Shown one piece after another: positions 18,077 through 27,131 of a DNA stretch of 43,468 bases (positions within the stretch are counted from its first letter, which is position 1; every line of letters starts with the position of its first letter). This DNA comes from Promethearchaeota archaeon (lineage in GTDB: Archaea; Asgardarchaeota; Lokiarchaeia; Sigyniarchaeales; SOKP01): positions 1-43,468 of the forward strand of contig JAEOTS010000147.1 of NCBI GenBank assembly GCA_016839745.1. The letters are read 5' to 3'. The notes beneath the pieces are model-generated. The model did not search any database. It saw only the letters and a list, made by a program, of their open reading frames with translations, and was not told where the DNA came from. The position numbers and the translations under genes are program-made.

Positions 18077-19336
18077 TTATGCTACTAGAACGTCTTCTAT
18101 TACCTTTAAAGCCCAATCTATTTGATCCTTAGTTATAATTAGAGGTGGAGCGAACCGAATGGTTGTAGAGTGTGTGTGTTTAGCCAGTACGCCCTTATCT
18201 TTAAACATCTGGACTATATGTCTTGAGTCTGAATAGAACTCAATCGCCATTAATAAACCCTTGCCTCTAACATCTTTTATGGGAATAATTGTATTCTTTT
18301 TGGCGATGTTTTTGAGTCCTTCTAGAAAGTAAGTTCCAAATTCTTTAGAGCGTTGGGCAAGATGATCGTCAAGATGGACCTCTAACGATTTTAGAGCCAC
18401 GGCTGAAGCTAAAGGATTTCCACCAAATGTGCTTCCATGCGTTCCTGGTTTAATAACGTCAGGGCCAATAATATCCTTAGTGGTTACTACTGCGGAAACG
18501 GGGTAAACACCACCACCAAGAGCTTTTCCAAGTAAGATCACATCAGGTTTTACACTTTCATGGTCACAAGCAAATAATTCTCCAGTTCTTCCGAAACCCG
18601 TTTGAATTTCGTCTGCAACCATCAAAACTTCGTATTTAGTACAGATTTCTCTTACTTTTTTAATAAATCCTTCAGGTGGTATCTTAACACCCGCTTCTCC
18701 TTGAACCGGTTCAAATAGGAACGCAGCTACTTTCTCAGGACCTATTTCTAATATTATATTTTCCAATTCTTCAGCATCCCCGTAAGGAATGGTAACAAAT
18801 CCCGGAGTGTAAGGTCCAAAATTACCGTAATATCTGACAGCTTCAATATCCGTACTAAAACCCACAATTGTGATTGATCTTCCATGAAAATTATCCCGGC
18901 AGATAATAATTTTAGCTTCGTTTTTAGGAATCTTCTTTTTTATATATCCCCATGCTCTAGCGACTTTCAAACCAGAAGAGACGGCTTCAGTCCCAGTGTT
19001 CATGGGAAGTGCCATAATACCTGTATTTTTTGGGTCGTTAATGTGTGGGCCTACAACTTCGCATAGCCTTTTTAAAAAAGGACCCATCATATCGTTATAG
19101 AAAGCTCGAGAGGTTAAAGTAACTTTATCAGCTTGCTCTTTTAAAGCCTTTATGATTTCTGGATGACAATGTCCAGTATTCTGAGAAGAGTAGGCAGATA
19201 AGCAATCCAAATACTTCTTTCCTTCTGGATCGTAAACCCATACTCCTTCTGCTTTAGAAATAACCACCTCTATTGGGTGATAGTTGTGAGCGCAGTATAT
19301 ATCATCCATTTCCATATAATCTTTTGAACTTGGCAT
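18077..19336 (-). CDS. rocD: Ornithine aminotransferase (class III, PLP)
   Basis: A 419-residue class-III aminotransferase. AHNYHPIEVVISKAEGVWV, SAYSSQNTGHCHP and GTHGSTFGGNPLASAVA match ornithine--oxo-acid aminotransferases better than acetylornithine or GABA enzymes. The PLP lysine is Lys271 in LLGKALGGGVYPVSAV; DEIQTGFGRTG is at 242-251. It moves the delta-amino group of ornithine to 2-oxoglutarate, giving glutamate semialdehyde and glutamate. It is convergent with carbamate kinase (about 23 bases between stops), so it is on a separate transcript but close enough to belong to the same pathway. Ornithine released by the carbamoyltransferase would be its substrate, and its aldehyde product could feed the aldehyde oxidoreductase upstream. 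Confidence 0.9.
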   Translation of the reverse strand: MPSSKDYMEMDDIYCAHNYHPIEVVISKAEGVWVYDPEGKKYLDCLSAYSSQNTGHCHPEIIKALKEQADKVTLTSRAFYNDMMGPFLKRLCEVVGPHINDPKNTGIMALPMNTGTEAVSSGLKVARAWGYIKKKIPKNEAKIIICRDNFHGRSITIVGFSTDIEAVRYYGNFGPYTPGFVTIPYGDAEELENIILEIGPEKVAAFLFEPVQGEAGVKIPPEGFIKKVREICTKYEVLMVADEIQTGFGRTGELFACDHESVKPDVILLGKALGGGVYPVSAVVTTKDIIGPDVIKPGTHGSTFGGNPLASAVALKSLEVHLDDHLAQRSKEFGTYFLEGLKNIAKKNTIIPIKDVRGKGLLMAIEFYSDSRHIVQMFKDKGVLAKHTHSTTIRFAPPLIITKDQIDWALKVIEDVLVA

Positions 19337-19474
19337 ATGAATTCATACTTTTTTCATATAATATTTAGAATATTTAATATAATGAAAATTATCATTAAAA
19401 GTATTAATATTTTTTAGGTTTGGGAAGATCGTGGGATTCTAAAAATAATTCTCTCTTTGAAGCCACTTTTAACA

Positions 19475-19550
19475 CAAAAATTTATATATAATTCTGTTAA
19501 AAAATTCTTGTACAAAAATTTATATATGATTCTGTTAAAAAATTCTTGTA
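19475..19550 (+). repeat. 38-bp tandem repeat carrying two TATA boxes
   Basis: Two head-to-tail units (19475-19512 and 19513-19550) differ by one base. Each holds TTTATATAT (19481-19489 and 19519-19527), so the acylase gene appears to have two identical promoters 38 bases apart. The 15-mer TATATATAATTCTGT of unit 1 recurs at 22224-22238. Confidence 0.85.
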
Positions 19551-19598
19551 CAAAATTTTCTAAAAAACAAGAAATTCACAAAAAAAAAGTTGAAAATA

Positions 19599-22115
19599 AT
19601 GAAAAAAAAACTAATTGTTTGTGCAACTTCTATTATAGTACTAATGATGCTTTTACCTACACAATCCGTCAGCGCACCTGGTCCATTTACTCCTTACGAA
19701 TTTTTGAGTACTAAAGTAACTATTATACGAGATAATTATGGAGTGCCTCATGTATTCGCAAGTACGAAAGAAGGATTAGCTTTTGGTGCTGGTTATGCCA
19801 TCGGTCAAGATCGGTTATGGCAAGCTGATTTATTCCGAAAACAAGCGTTTGGAAACCTTTTTGAATTTGGGATAGGAAGTCATTACGATGATTATGTAAC
19901 AAGATCACAAGGTTACAGTAGAGAAGAACTATTAGAAATTTGGGATAATTGGATACCCTCGTTTCCAGAAGCAAAATTGAAAGAAATGATCCTAGCATAT
20001 AGAGATGGTTTGAACACGTACATTGCAGAAGCTAATGAAGCTCTTGCGAATGGCGATCCGTCACTTATGCCTGCTGAATATCTATCTTTTGGTTTTCCAC
20101 TTGAGCCTTGGGAGGTCGAAGATAGTATTGCTCTTTTTGTAATGATGGCTTGGAGATTTGGAGCAACGGGAGGCGGTGAACTCAGTTATGCTGGTAGATA
20201 TCAAGCCCTTGAATCAATATATGGCCCAGATTTAGCATGGGAAATGTTTAACGATCTTTATCCTCAACAAGATCCTGGATCGGAGGTAACTATTCCAAGC
20301 GGAGCTTATTTCCCTAATTCAGGGGATTCTGAATCCATACCATCTTATCTTCCAAATAATATAGGTGAATCCATACCATCTTATCTTCCAAATAATATAG
20401 GTGAAATTGCCCAAAGTTATGAAGAATTTAGAATGGGGCAGGATATTTTCTTAAGTTCGATGGGTTTACCCACAAAATTCGGGAGTAACGCTTGGGTGGT
20501 TAATTCATGGAAATCTGAAAATGGAAACGCTATGGAAGTAGGAGGTCCCCAAATGGGTCATTCGACACCTCAAATTGTTAGTGAAATCGGATTTCATGGT
20601 GCAGGTATCGATGCGGTTGGGATGATGATGCCTATGGCTCCAACTATTTTAATTGGAGTAAGTCGGTACGGTGCATGGACGTCAACAACTGGGAGTTCAG
20701 ATATTATAGATACGTACATCGAGGTGTTGAATCCTGATAATCAATACCAATATTGGTATAACGGCGGATGGGTGGATATGGAAGTGAGAACGGAAACAGT
20801 ATATGGTCCATTTGGGTCAAATCCTGTAGATTTTCAGATTTATCGCACAGTGCATGGTCCCCTTATTCATCCAGTTCATGGGTGGGATTTGGCAAATAAT
20901 CTTGCTTATACTGTGAAGGTTCCATTCTTTAAAAACGAGATAGACGCCGAAGAAGGATGGATGCTCTTTCAACAATCTAGGTATATCGAGGACATGCAAG
21001 AAGCTGCTAGACGTGTTAAGTTAAGCCATAACTTCTTATGGGTTGATAGGAAGGGAAACTCAGGATATTGGCACTCAGGTACTTACCCAATTAAACCAAC
21101 TTATGGTAAGGATCTTGGAGCTGGTCCACGACTAATTGACGATAGGTTCCCATTATGGGGGACTGGAGAAGAAGAATGGGTTGGTGTCACAGGTTTTGCT
21201 GAGATGCCCAGAGCGATCAATCCATCTCAAGGGTTCATGGCAAACTGGAATAATAAACCAATTGCCGGTTGGCCATATTCAGAGGCAGATTGGGGCGAAG
21301 GACACCGCGTTAAATGGATACAAGAATTATTGGCGGCTGGAGATGACGTAACCTTTGAAGATATGCAAAGAATTAACACGGAAGCGGGGTACAACCACAT
21401 TCCTGGTATGAATTTCCTCCATTACCTTGTGGAAGCCGCAAGCACATCTGCTGATCCGGATGTTATGGAGGTACTACCCTACCTTGAGGGCTGGAATCAC
21501 CGTTATAACGATGAGATAGCTCCAAATTACCCAGATCCTGATGGAACCTACGACGATCCAGGTCTTACAATCTTTAATGCATGGTATGGAAAGATATTTG
21601 GCGAAGTTTTTGATGAAGCCGGTGTAAACGGAGGTTCAAGCACTTTAATTCACGTTTTTGATGGAGCAGATTCTAAATTACCTCTTAATTTCGATTATCT
21701 TAATGGAGAGGATAAAAACGATGTAATAAATCGAGCTTTAAAAATGGCAGTTGTTGATTTAAAGGCAGCAAGAGGCGACGATATCTCAACCTGGCTTACA
21801 CCAGTTATGATAACTTCTCTCTGGTCACAAGGAGCTCTACCCACTCCAAAAATGCATTCTATGAATCGAGGTACCTACAATCACGTAGCTGAAATGCTAA
21901 AAGATAAACGGTGGTACTGGTTATATAAACCTCCACCTCGTGCAGTCAACGTAATTCCACCAGGTCAAAGCGGATTCTTTAGTGCTCTAACTGGACCAAG
22001 TCCTCATGCGTACGATCAGCTAGCGTTATACGATACTTGGACGTATAAACCGCTTCTCTTCGAAGAGATGGACATCAGGAACGTTGCCGAGTCGATTTGG
22101 ACATATTATATGTAG
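19599..22115 (+). CDS. Secreted penicillin acylase family (S45) N-terminal-nucleophile hydrolase
   Basis: An 838-residue precursor. A signal peptide is clear from ATG 19599: MKKKL, a hydrophobic core, then QSVSA before PGPFTPYEF, so it is exported. The alpha-chain start shows RDNYGVPHVFASTKEGLAFGAGYAIGQDRLWQ, typical of S45 acylases (penicillin, cephalosporin and acyl-homoserine-lactone acylases). The beta-chain nucleophile is Ser296 in FGSNAWVV, where autocleavage is expected. The spacer between chains contains an exact 12-codon duplication (ESIPSYLPNNIG twice). The natural substrate is unknown; N-acyl amino acids, acyl-homoserine lactones or lipid amides are possible. A TTG three codons upstream is a less likely start. 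An MFS transporter follows after a T-rich terminator. Confidence 0.88.
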   Translation: MKKKLIVCATSIIVLMMLLPTQSVSAPGPFTPYEFLSTKVTIIRDNYGVPHVFASTKEGLAFGAGYAIGQDRLWQADLFRKQAFGNLFEFGIGSHYDDYVTRSQGYSREELLEIWDNWIPSFPEAKLKEMILAYRDGLNTYIAEANEALANGDPSLMPAEYLSFGFPLEPWEVEDSIALFVMMAWRFGATGGGELSYAGRYQALESIYGPDLAWEMFNDLYPQQDPGSEVTIPSGAYFPNSGDSESIPSYLPNNIGESIPSYLPNNIGEIAQSYEEFRMGQDIFLSSMGLPTKFGSNAWVVNSWKSENGNAMEVGGPQMGHSTPQIVSEIGFHGAGIDAVGMMMPMAPTILIGVSRYGAWTSTTGSSDIIDTYIEVLNPDNQYQYWYNGGWVDMEVRTETVYGPFGSNPVDFQIYRTVHGPLIHPVHGWDLANNLAYTVKVPFFKNEIDAEEGWMLFQQSRYIEDMQEAARRVKLSHNFLWVDRKGNSGYWHSGTYPIKPTYGKDLGAGPRLIDDRFPLWGTGEEEWVGVTGFAEMPRAINPSQGFMANWNNKPIAGWPYSEADWGEGHRVKWIQELLAAGDDVTFEDMQRINTEAGYNHIPGMNFLHYLVEAASTSADPDVMEVLPYLEGWNHRYNDEIAPNYPDPDGTYDDPGLTIFNAWYGKIFGEVFDEAGVNGGSSTLIHVFDGADSKLPLNFDYLNGEDKNDVINRALKMAVVDLKAARGDDISTWLTPVMITSLWSQGALPTPKMHSMNRGTYNHVAEMLKDKRWYWLYKPPPRAVNVIPPGQSGFFSALTGPSPHAYDQLALYDTWTYKPLLFEEMDIRNVAESIWTYYM
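20331..20402 (+). repeat. Exact 36-bp in-frame tandem duplication in the acylase spacer
   Basis: Bases 20331-20366 and 20367-20402 are identical and encode ESIPSYLPNNIG twice. It lies 27 codons before the nucleophile Ser296, in the part expected to be the linker removed during maturation. Confidence 0.9.
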
Positions 22116-22146
22116 CTAGAAAAAATTTAATTTAAAATATTCAAAA

Positions 22147-22169
22147 TTTTTTTTTTGTATAATTTTTTT
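22147..22169 (+). terminator. T-rich terminator after the acylase gene
   Basis: A run of ten T (22147-22156) and another of seven T a few bases later, starting about 30 bases after the stop codon: a usual archaeal stop signal. Confidence 0.6.
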
Positions 22170-22220
22170 AACTTAGTAGGTTTAGGACTCATATTATCTT
22201 TTATTTGACTTGACAAATAA

Positions 22221-22250
22221 CTATATATATAATTCTGTCTAAAATTTCTT
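22221..22250 (+). promoter_or_regulatory. Promoter-like element shared with the acylase gene
   Basis: The 15-mer TATATATAATTCTGT (22224-22238) is identical to one in the 38-bp repeat at 19483-19497, and the following AAAATTTCTT is also similar. It lies about 150 bases before the MFS gene. A nearer TATA-like stretch (TTTATAAATTAG, about 22310-22321) could serve the gene instead. Confidence 0.45.
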
Positions 22251-22389
22251 AATTTTTTTATTTTTATATTATTTTTTAACCTGAAAATGTTATTCTAGTT
22301 CGTTATCTTTTTTATAAATTAGTTTAAATAAAAGGAGTTTATCATATACAAAGATTCTTTTTCCTTACATTTTTTATTTAATTGAAATT

Positions 22390-23712
22390 ATGCGTATGAG
22401 TCTCACTAATAAAAAAAAAGAAAAGGTACCAGAACATCACAAATTCACTTCAGATTTTAATTCAGTGATATATATTGTTGTTTGGAATTCACTTGGGTTT
22501 TTTTTTATTGAATTTATTATAGCTTACCTGATCAAACAAGTTTTAAATTATCCCGCTACTAATTTAGGGTTATTTTTTTCATTTATTACCTTGGGAGGTT
22601 TAATCAGCTCTAGTTTCATTGGATATTTATCAGATCATTTTTCCAAGAAAATTCTAGTCATGGTTGGTTCTTTTGGAAGAGGAGCATCTTATTTTGGACT
22701 CTATATCTCTATAATACTGCAATCTTTAACAGGAATGTATATTAGTGCATTTCTCTTAGGTTTAGGAGCATACATATTTTGGAATCCGTTAGACACTATT
22801 ATATCAGAAAAATCTTCAAAATATCATCGTTCATCTGCTTTTGGGAAACGCAGATTCGCGTTAGGGATGGGTATGGTAATTGGCACAATAGTAGGATTTA
22901 CTATATTTAGTATGGCAAATCTATTTGCACCACTTAATAATTTTATAATATATGGTGCAATCCCAATATTTGGAATAGCTAACTTTTACGCAGGTATTCA
23001 ATTTTCACGAAAAGTCGATGAAGAAAAAAAGTTTACTTATCCTGATAATAATGTAGAAAACGATCCATTATTACAACCAGAATTAAAAACTACTAGTCAA
23101 TTTTCTGGGACACCAGCATTACGTATTTATTTATTGGGGATTATTTTGGTATTTTCAGGATTATTCCTTAGTGCAATTAATGTTGGTTTTTATCGCCCTT
23201 ATATTCAACCTTATGTCCTCGAGCATATCAACAGTAATGCTGGATTGGTAGCATGGTTTTATCTTCCCACTTCTGTAATTGGATCTCTTATTGCTCCAAA
23301 ATTAGGTACAATTGCGGATAAGATTAATCCTTATCTTGCAATATCTATTTCTAGCTTTCTTGGGGGAATAGTAACTTGGATGATTATTAATTCAGGAAAT
23401 TTATGGGTTTTTGGTATTTTGCTTGTAATAGATCAAACTATTATGCTTACTACTGGTTTTGTAATGGTAAATGTTTTAAGTCGTGTTTCCATTAAACATC
23501 GGGGAAAGATTTTTGGATTAATTACCTTTCTTGAATCGATCGGAATGATTGTAGGCCCTTTCTTGGGAGGAATTGTGTGGGAGACTGTTAGTCCACAAGC
23601 ACCTTTTATCATTTCAATTATCGTTGAGTGGTCTTTAATTCCATTCTTTATTGTTGGAATTTTGATTCTTAATCCATATCTAGTTGAAACTAAGGCAGAT
23701 AAAAGAAATTGA
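22390..23712 (+). CDS. MFS transporter
   Basis: A 440-residue polytopic membrane protein with about 12 predicted helices. The loop between helices 2 and 3 reads GYLSDHFSKKILV, a recognisable MFS motif A (GxLaDrxGrkxxl). An N-terminal charged stretch and a longer central cytoplasmic loop with acidic residues (about 210-235) split the two six-helix halves. The substrate is unknown; the fold suits a proton-coupled exporter or importer of small molecules. A promoter-like element shared with the preceding secreted acylase suggests linked expression, for example uptake of a product released outside the cell. Confidence 0.87.
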   Translation: MRMSLTNKKKEKVPEHHKFTSDFNSVIYIVVWNSLGFFFIEFIIAYLIKQVLNYPATNLGLFFSFITLGGLISSSFIGYLSDHFSKKILVMVGSFGRGASYFGLYISIILQSLTGMYISAFLLGLGAYIFWNPLDTIISEKSSKYHRSSAFGKRRFALGMGMVIGTIVGFTIFSMANLFAPLNNFIIYGAIPIFGIANFYAGIQFSRKVDEEKKFTYPDNNVENDPLLQPELKTTSQFSGTPALRIYLLGIILVFSGLFLSAINVGFYRPYIQPYVLEHINSNAGLVAWFYLPTSVIGSLIAPKLGTIADKINPYLAISISSFLGGIVTWMIINSGNLWVFGILLVIDQTIMLTTGFVMVNVLSRVSIKHRGKIFGLITFLESIGMIVGPFLGGIVWETVSPQAPFIISIIVEWSLIPFFIVGILILNPYLVETKADKRN

Positions 23713-23739
23713 TTCAAAAAGGAGTTATTAGAGAAAATC

Positions 23740-25302
23740 TTAATTATTCAAATGTTCAAACATTTGCTTATTTCTTTTATACACTTTCATAAATTCAGCA
23801 AAGAGTTTTTGATATATTTCGGTAGTATTGGAATTTGGTTCGTATTCTTCCTTTATTTTTATCAAGGGAATCGCTTCTGAGAAGGATTTGAAAATGCCCA
23901 ATCCTACCATTGAAACTATAGCTGAGCCCTTTGCTCCAGCTAAACCTGGTTCTGACAATTGCACTATTTTTCTATCTAAAATATCGGATAAAATTTGGCA
24001 CCAGATTTCGGAATTAGCGCCTCCACCGATAACATTGATCTTTTTAGTTTTACCTATGAGCTTTTCAATAATTTGTAGGGCCCATTTAATGTTATAGCCC
24101 ACTCCTTCATATATCGCGCGAAGCAGATCTTCTCTCGCATGGTTGAGACTTAAATTATAAAAACCTGCCCTGACCTTAGGATCGTTCAGAGGACTTCTTT
24201 CCCCAAACATCCATGGAGTAAATATTAGGTTTTTCGCTCCCACTGGGCTAGATTTAACCATTGAATTTAAATAATCGTACAATCCTTTTACATCTTCTTT
24301 ATAAGTTTCCACTTTATCTTTAAACATTTGATTTATAATCCAATCAAGACAAGCAGCGCCTGTTTCCTGCTTGGAAATACATAGGTAGTTGTCTTGGGAC
24401 GAACTAATGCTTCCAGTATAATGTATAAGATCCTTCAATCTTTCAGATGTATGTGCTGCAACCCAATCAGAAGTTCCTAAGCAAATGATTGGGTGATTAT
24501 CTAAAATCGCTCCAGATCCTATTGCTGCTGAAGTCAAATCTCCAGAGCCAACAAATACTGGGATTCCCTCCACCAAACCGAGCAGTTCTGCAGCATCTCT
24601 GGTTAGATCTCCTGCTTTTTCGACTGACTTTCTGATCTCAGGTAACTTTTCCTTATCAATTTTAAATTTTTTCAGAATTTTTTCAGACCACACGAACTTC
24701 CCGGGATTACTATCCATCATCCAAGAAGTATGGCCTAAATCACGGGAAGTGACTGCTTTTTTGGTACATTTATAAATAATAAAATCCTTCACGCTCAGAA
24801 ACTTATATGTTTTTTTATAGACATCTGGTTTATGCTCTTTAATCCACAAGATATGAGAAATTGGGTCTTTACCGTTCACACCAGGAGCCCCTCCTGTAAC
24901 CTTAATGAACAGGAGTAACTTTCTCAAACCAAATCCTGCAATTTTTATCAATCCTTTTGTAAACTTACGAGTCACGATCGATGCTCTTGTATCTAGCCAA
25001 CTTATACATCTCATTAAAGCGTTTCCTTCTTGGTTGATTGGGATTGTACAGTTCATTTGACAATCGAAAACCATTGCAATAATGTCTTGCTTTATAATAT
25101 CAGCGTTCTGAAAAATTTTATTTGTAGATTTCTTTACCGCATTCCAAAAATCTTCAGGTTCCTGCTCTGCCCAACCTTCTTTTGGATAATAAATAGGATA
25201 GGATACTTTTTCATGATGAATGGCATTCAATTCCAAATCGAAAAGAACAACTTTATCACCTGTTGTTCCCAAATCATGTGACAAAATATATTGATTAGTC
25301 AT
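23740..25302 (-). CDS. FGGY-family carbohydrate kinase (xylulokinase-like)
   Basis: A 520-residue sugar kinase of normal length. The N-terminal phosphate-binding SHDLGTTGDKVVLFD, the GWAEQEPEDFW stretch, ISWLDTRAS, and the C-terminal GGGANSEIWCQILSDILDRKI with EPGLAGAKGSAIV all match FGGY kinases, closest to xylulokinase or a related pentulose kinase. It would phosphorylate a ketose or polyol with ATP in the cytoplasm. It has its own AT-rich upstream region of 169 bases with a TATA-like stretch. The sugar cannot be fixed from sequence, and no pentose transporter or isomerase is adjacent. Confidence 0.87.
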   Translation of the reverse strand: MTNQYILSHDLGTTGDKVVLFDLELNAIHHEKVSYPIYYPKEGWAEQEPEDFWNAVKKSTNKIFQNADIIKQDIIAMVFDCQMNCTIPINQEGNALMRCISWLDTRASIVTRKFTKGLIKIAGFGLRKLLLFIKVTGGAPGVNGKDPISHILWIKEHKPDVYKKTYKFLSVKDFIIYKCTKKAVTSRDLGHTSWMMDSNPGKFVWSEKILKKFKIDKEKLPEIRKSVEKAGDLTRDAAELLGLVEGIPVFVGSGDLTSAAIGSGAILDNHPIICLGTSDWVAAHTSERLKDLIHYTGSISSSQDNYLCISKQETGAACLDWIINQMFKDKVETYKEDVKGLYDYLNSMVKSSPVGAKNLIFTPWMFGERSPLNDPKVRAGFYNLSLNHAREDLLRAIYEGVGYNIKWALQIIEKLIGKTKKINVIGGGANSEIWCQILSDILDRKIVQLSEPGLAGAKGSAIVSMVGLGIFKSFSEAIPLIKIKEEYEPNSNTTEIYQKLFAEFMKVYKRNKQMFEHLNN

Positions 25303-25471
25303 AATGCTTTTTCACTGAGTGATTATTAATAAATATACTATAATTTCTAAAGTATTTTATACTTCTCCTTTTATCTATTTAAAATATAAAGCCAAGTTGT
25401 ACAGATCTTATGTTTTTAAATGTCTTTCCTAAAAGTATTATAAACATCTACTTGATGTGTTACCAAATAAT

Positions 25472-27064
25472 TTAATAACCAACTGCTTGACCGTCCTTTC
25501 TTGGATCGGAAGCTGCAAGATAGCCATCTTCAAGTTTAGATATGATTTGAGCTCCACCAAATTCGAAGTAATGTCCGTTATATACTTGATGACCTAATTT
25601 TTTCAAATGTTCTTGCGTTTCTTTGTTAAAGCCAGGTTCAAGATTAACTTTAAGTCCTTGCATTACCCGCCACCTGGGAGCATCTAACGCCGCTTGAGGG
25701 TTTTGTTCGTACTCAAAAATTCTTACCATCATTTGAGCGTGCCCTTGGGGTTGCATTGAACCTCCCATAACGCCAAAACTCATTAATGGTAATCCGTTTT
25801 TTGTGACAAATGCCGGAATGATGGTGTGATATGGACGCTTTTCAGGTCCAACTTGGTTTGGATGACCCTCGATTAAATTAAATCCGTTACCGCGGTCTTG
25901 TAAACTAATGCCTGTTCCTGGAATAACAATTCCCGAACCAAAACCTAAGTAATTTGATTGAATAAAAGATACCATCATTCCATTAACATCAGCAGTAGCT
26001 AAATAGACGGTATCCCCGGTCTGAGGAATACCAAAATTAAAATGTTGCGCTAATTGTGGATCAATTAGAGCTGATCTTTCTTTCAAATAATTAGGAGCTA
26101 GAGCCCGAGAAGAATCAAATTCCAAATAACTTTTATCAGAAATATAGCGATACGCGTCCGAAAAAGCTAATTTTATCGCTTCTATTTGTAAGTGTATGGA
26201 TTGGGGAGAATCGGGTTCATATTGGTTTAGATCGCAATTCTTTAATATCCCTAATGCTATTAACGCTGCTAATCCTTGGCCATTAGGAGGTAGTTCGTGT
26301 AAAGTTATACCTTTATATTCCATAGTTAGTGGTTTTTCCCAAATTACTTCGTGTTTTTCTAAATCCTCCTGAGTTATCAATCCACCCGCATTTTTAGCGT
26401 GATCTACTATCTTTTTCGCCAATTTTCCACAATAAAAAGATTCTCCTTCAGAATCGGCGATTTCTTTTAAAGTATTTGCTTGTCCTGGATTTTTAAACAA
26501 TTCCCCTGGTCTTGGTGCCCTCCCATTGGGCAGAAAAGTGTCATGAAACTCAGGAAATCTCCGTTGATTATACATTACCGCTAATTGATTCCATAACTTT
26601 GCTGTTATTGGTGACACTAAATATCCATTCTCTGCATATTGAATTGCTGGTTCAAACAACTCTTTAAAATTTAATTGCCCATATTTTTTTGACAGAGCAA
26701 CCCAGGCAGAAACAGCCCCAGGAATCGTCACTGAATCCCATCCCAAAAGGGGCATGGTATTATACTTCGAAAAATGATCTACTGTCCAAGCAGCAGGAGA
26801 TTTACCAGAGGCATTTAATCCAACGATCTTTTTTCCATCCCAAACGATAGCAAAGGCATCGCTTCCAATGCCGTTGTTAACAGGTTCGACCACTGTAAGT
26901 GTTATAGCCGTTGCAATAGCGGCATCAATCGCATTTCCTCCCTTTGTAAGCATAGTTAACCCAGCTTGGCAAGCAAGAGGTTGAGATGTTGAAACAATAT
27001 TTTCAGCTAACACTGGCATTCTTCTAGAAGGATATGGGAACTTCCATTTAAAATAGTCTTCCAA
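25472..27064 (-). CDS. Gamma-glutamyltransferase-like Ntn hydrolase (YwrD-type)
   Basis: A 530-residue GGT-superfamily precursor. The catalytic Thr is residue 352 in TGDTVYLATADVNG, where autocleavage creates the small subunit, and NYLGFGSGIVIPGTGISLQDRG follows as expected. The region that binds gamma-glutamate in classical enzymes (REMAP-like, with a key Arg) reads LNASGKSPAA, the form I associate with YwrD-type proteins and cephalosporin acylases, so glutathione may not be the substrate. No signal peptide is visible; the protein is probably cytoplasmic. Translation starts at TTG 27062-27064. It follows the two winged-helix regulator genes on the same strand after about 67 bases and might be read through from them. 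Confidence 0.88.
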   Translation of the reverse strand: MEDYFKWKFPYPSRRMPVLAENIVSTSQPLACQAGLTMLTKGGNAIDAAIATAITLTVVEPVNNGIGSDAFAIVWDGKKIVGLNASGKSPAAWTVDHFSKYNTMPLLGWDSVTIPGAVSAWVALSKKYGQLNFKELFEPAIQYAENGYLVSPITAKLWNQLAVMYNQRRFPEFHDTFLPNGRAPRPGELFKNPGQANTLKEIADSEGESFYCGKLAKKIVDHAKNAGGLITQEDLEKHEVIWEKPLTMEYKGITLHELPPNGQGLAALIALGILKNCDLNQYEPDSPQSIHLQIEAIKLAFSDAYRYISDKSYLEFDSSRALAPNYLKERSALIDPQLAQHFNFGIPQTGDTVYLATADVNGMMVSFIQSNYLGFGSGIVIPGTGISLQDRGNGFNLIEGHPNQVGPEKRPYHTIIPAFVTKNGLPLMSFGVMGGSMQPQGHAQMMVRIFEYEQNPQAALDAPRWRVMQGLKVNLEPGFNKETQEHLKKLGHQVYNGHYFEFGGAQIISKLEDGYLAASDPRKDGQAVGY

Positions 27065-27131
27065 AATTTAAGTTACACTTATAATTATTATTTTTTTATT
27101 AATCAAACTTGTAAAGCTATTTATAATTTTA

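Noticed and set aside
19475..19550. Tandem repeats as the start of a CRISPR array
   Set aside because: The units are directly joined with no unique spacers and contain TATA boxes; no cas gene is near.
19457..19714. An 85-codon frame across the 38-bp repeats and the acylase signal peptide region
   Set aside because: It overlaps the acylase start in another frame, its sequence is a direct translation of AT-rich promoter repeats, and it has no sensible domain.
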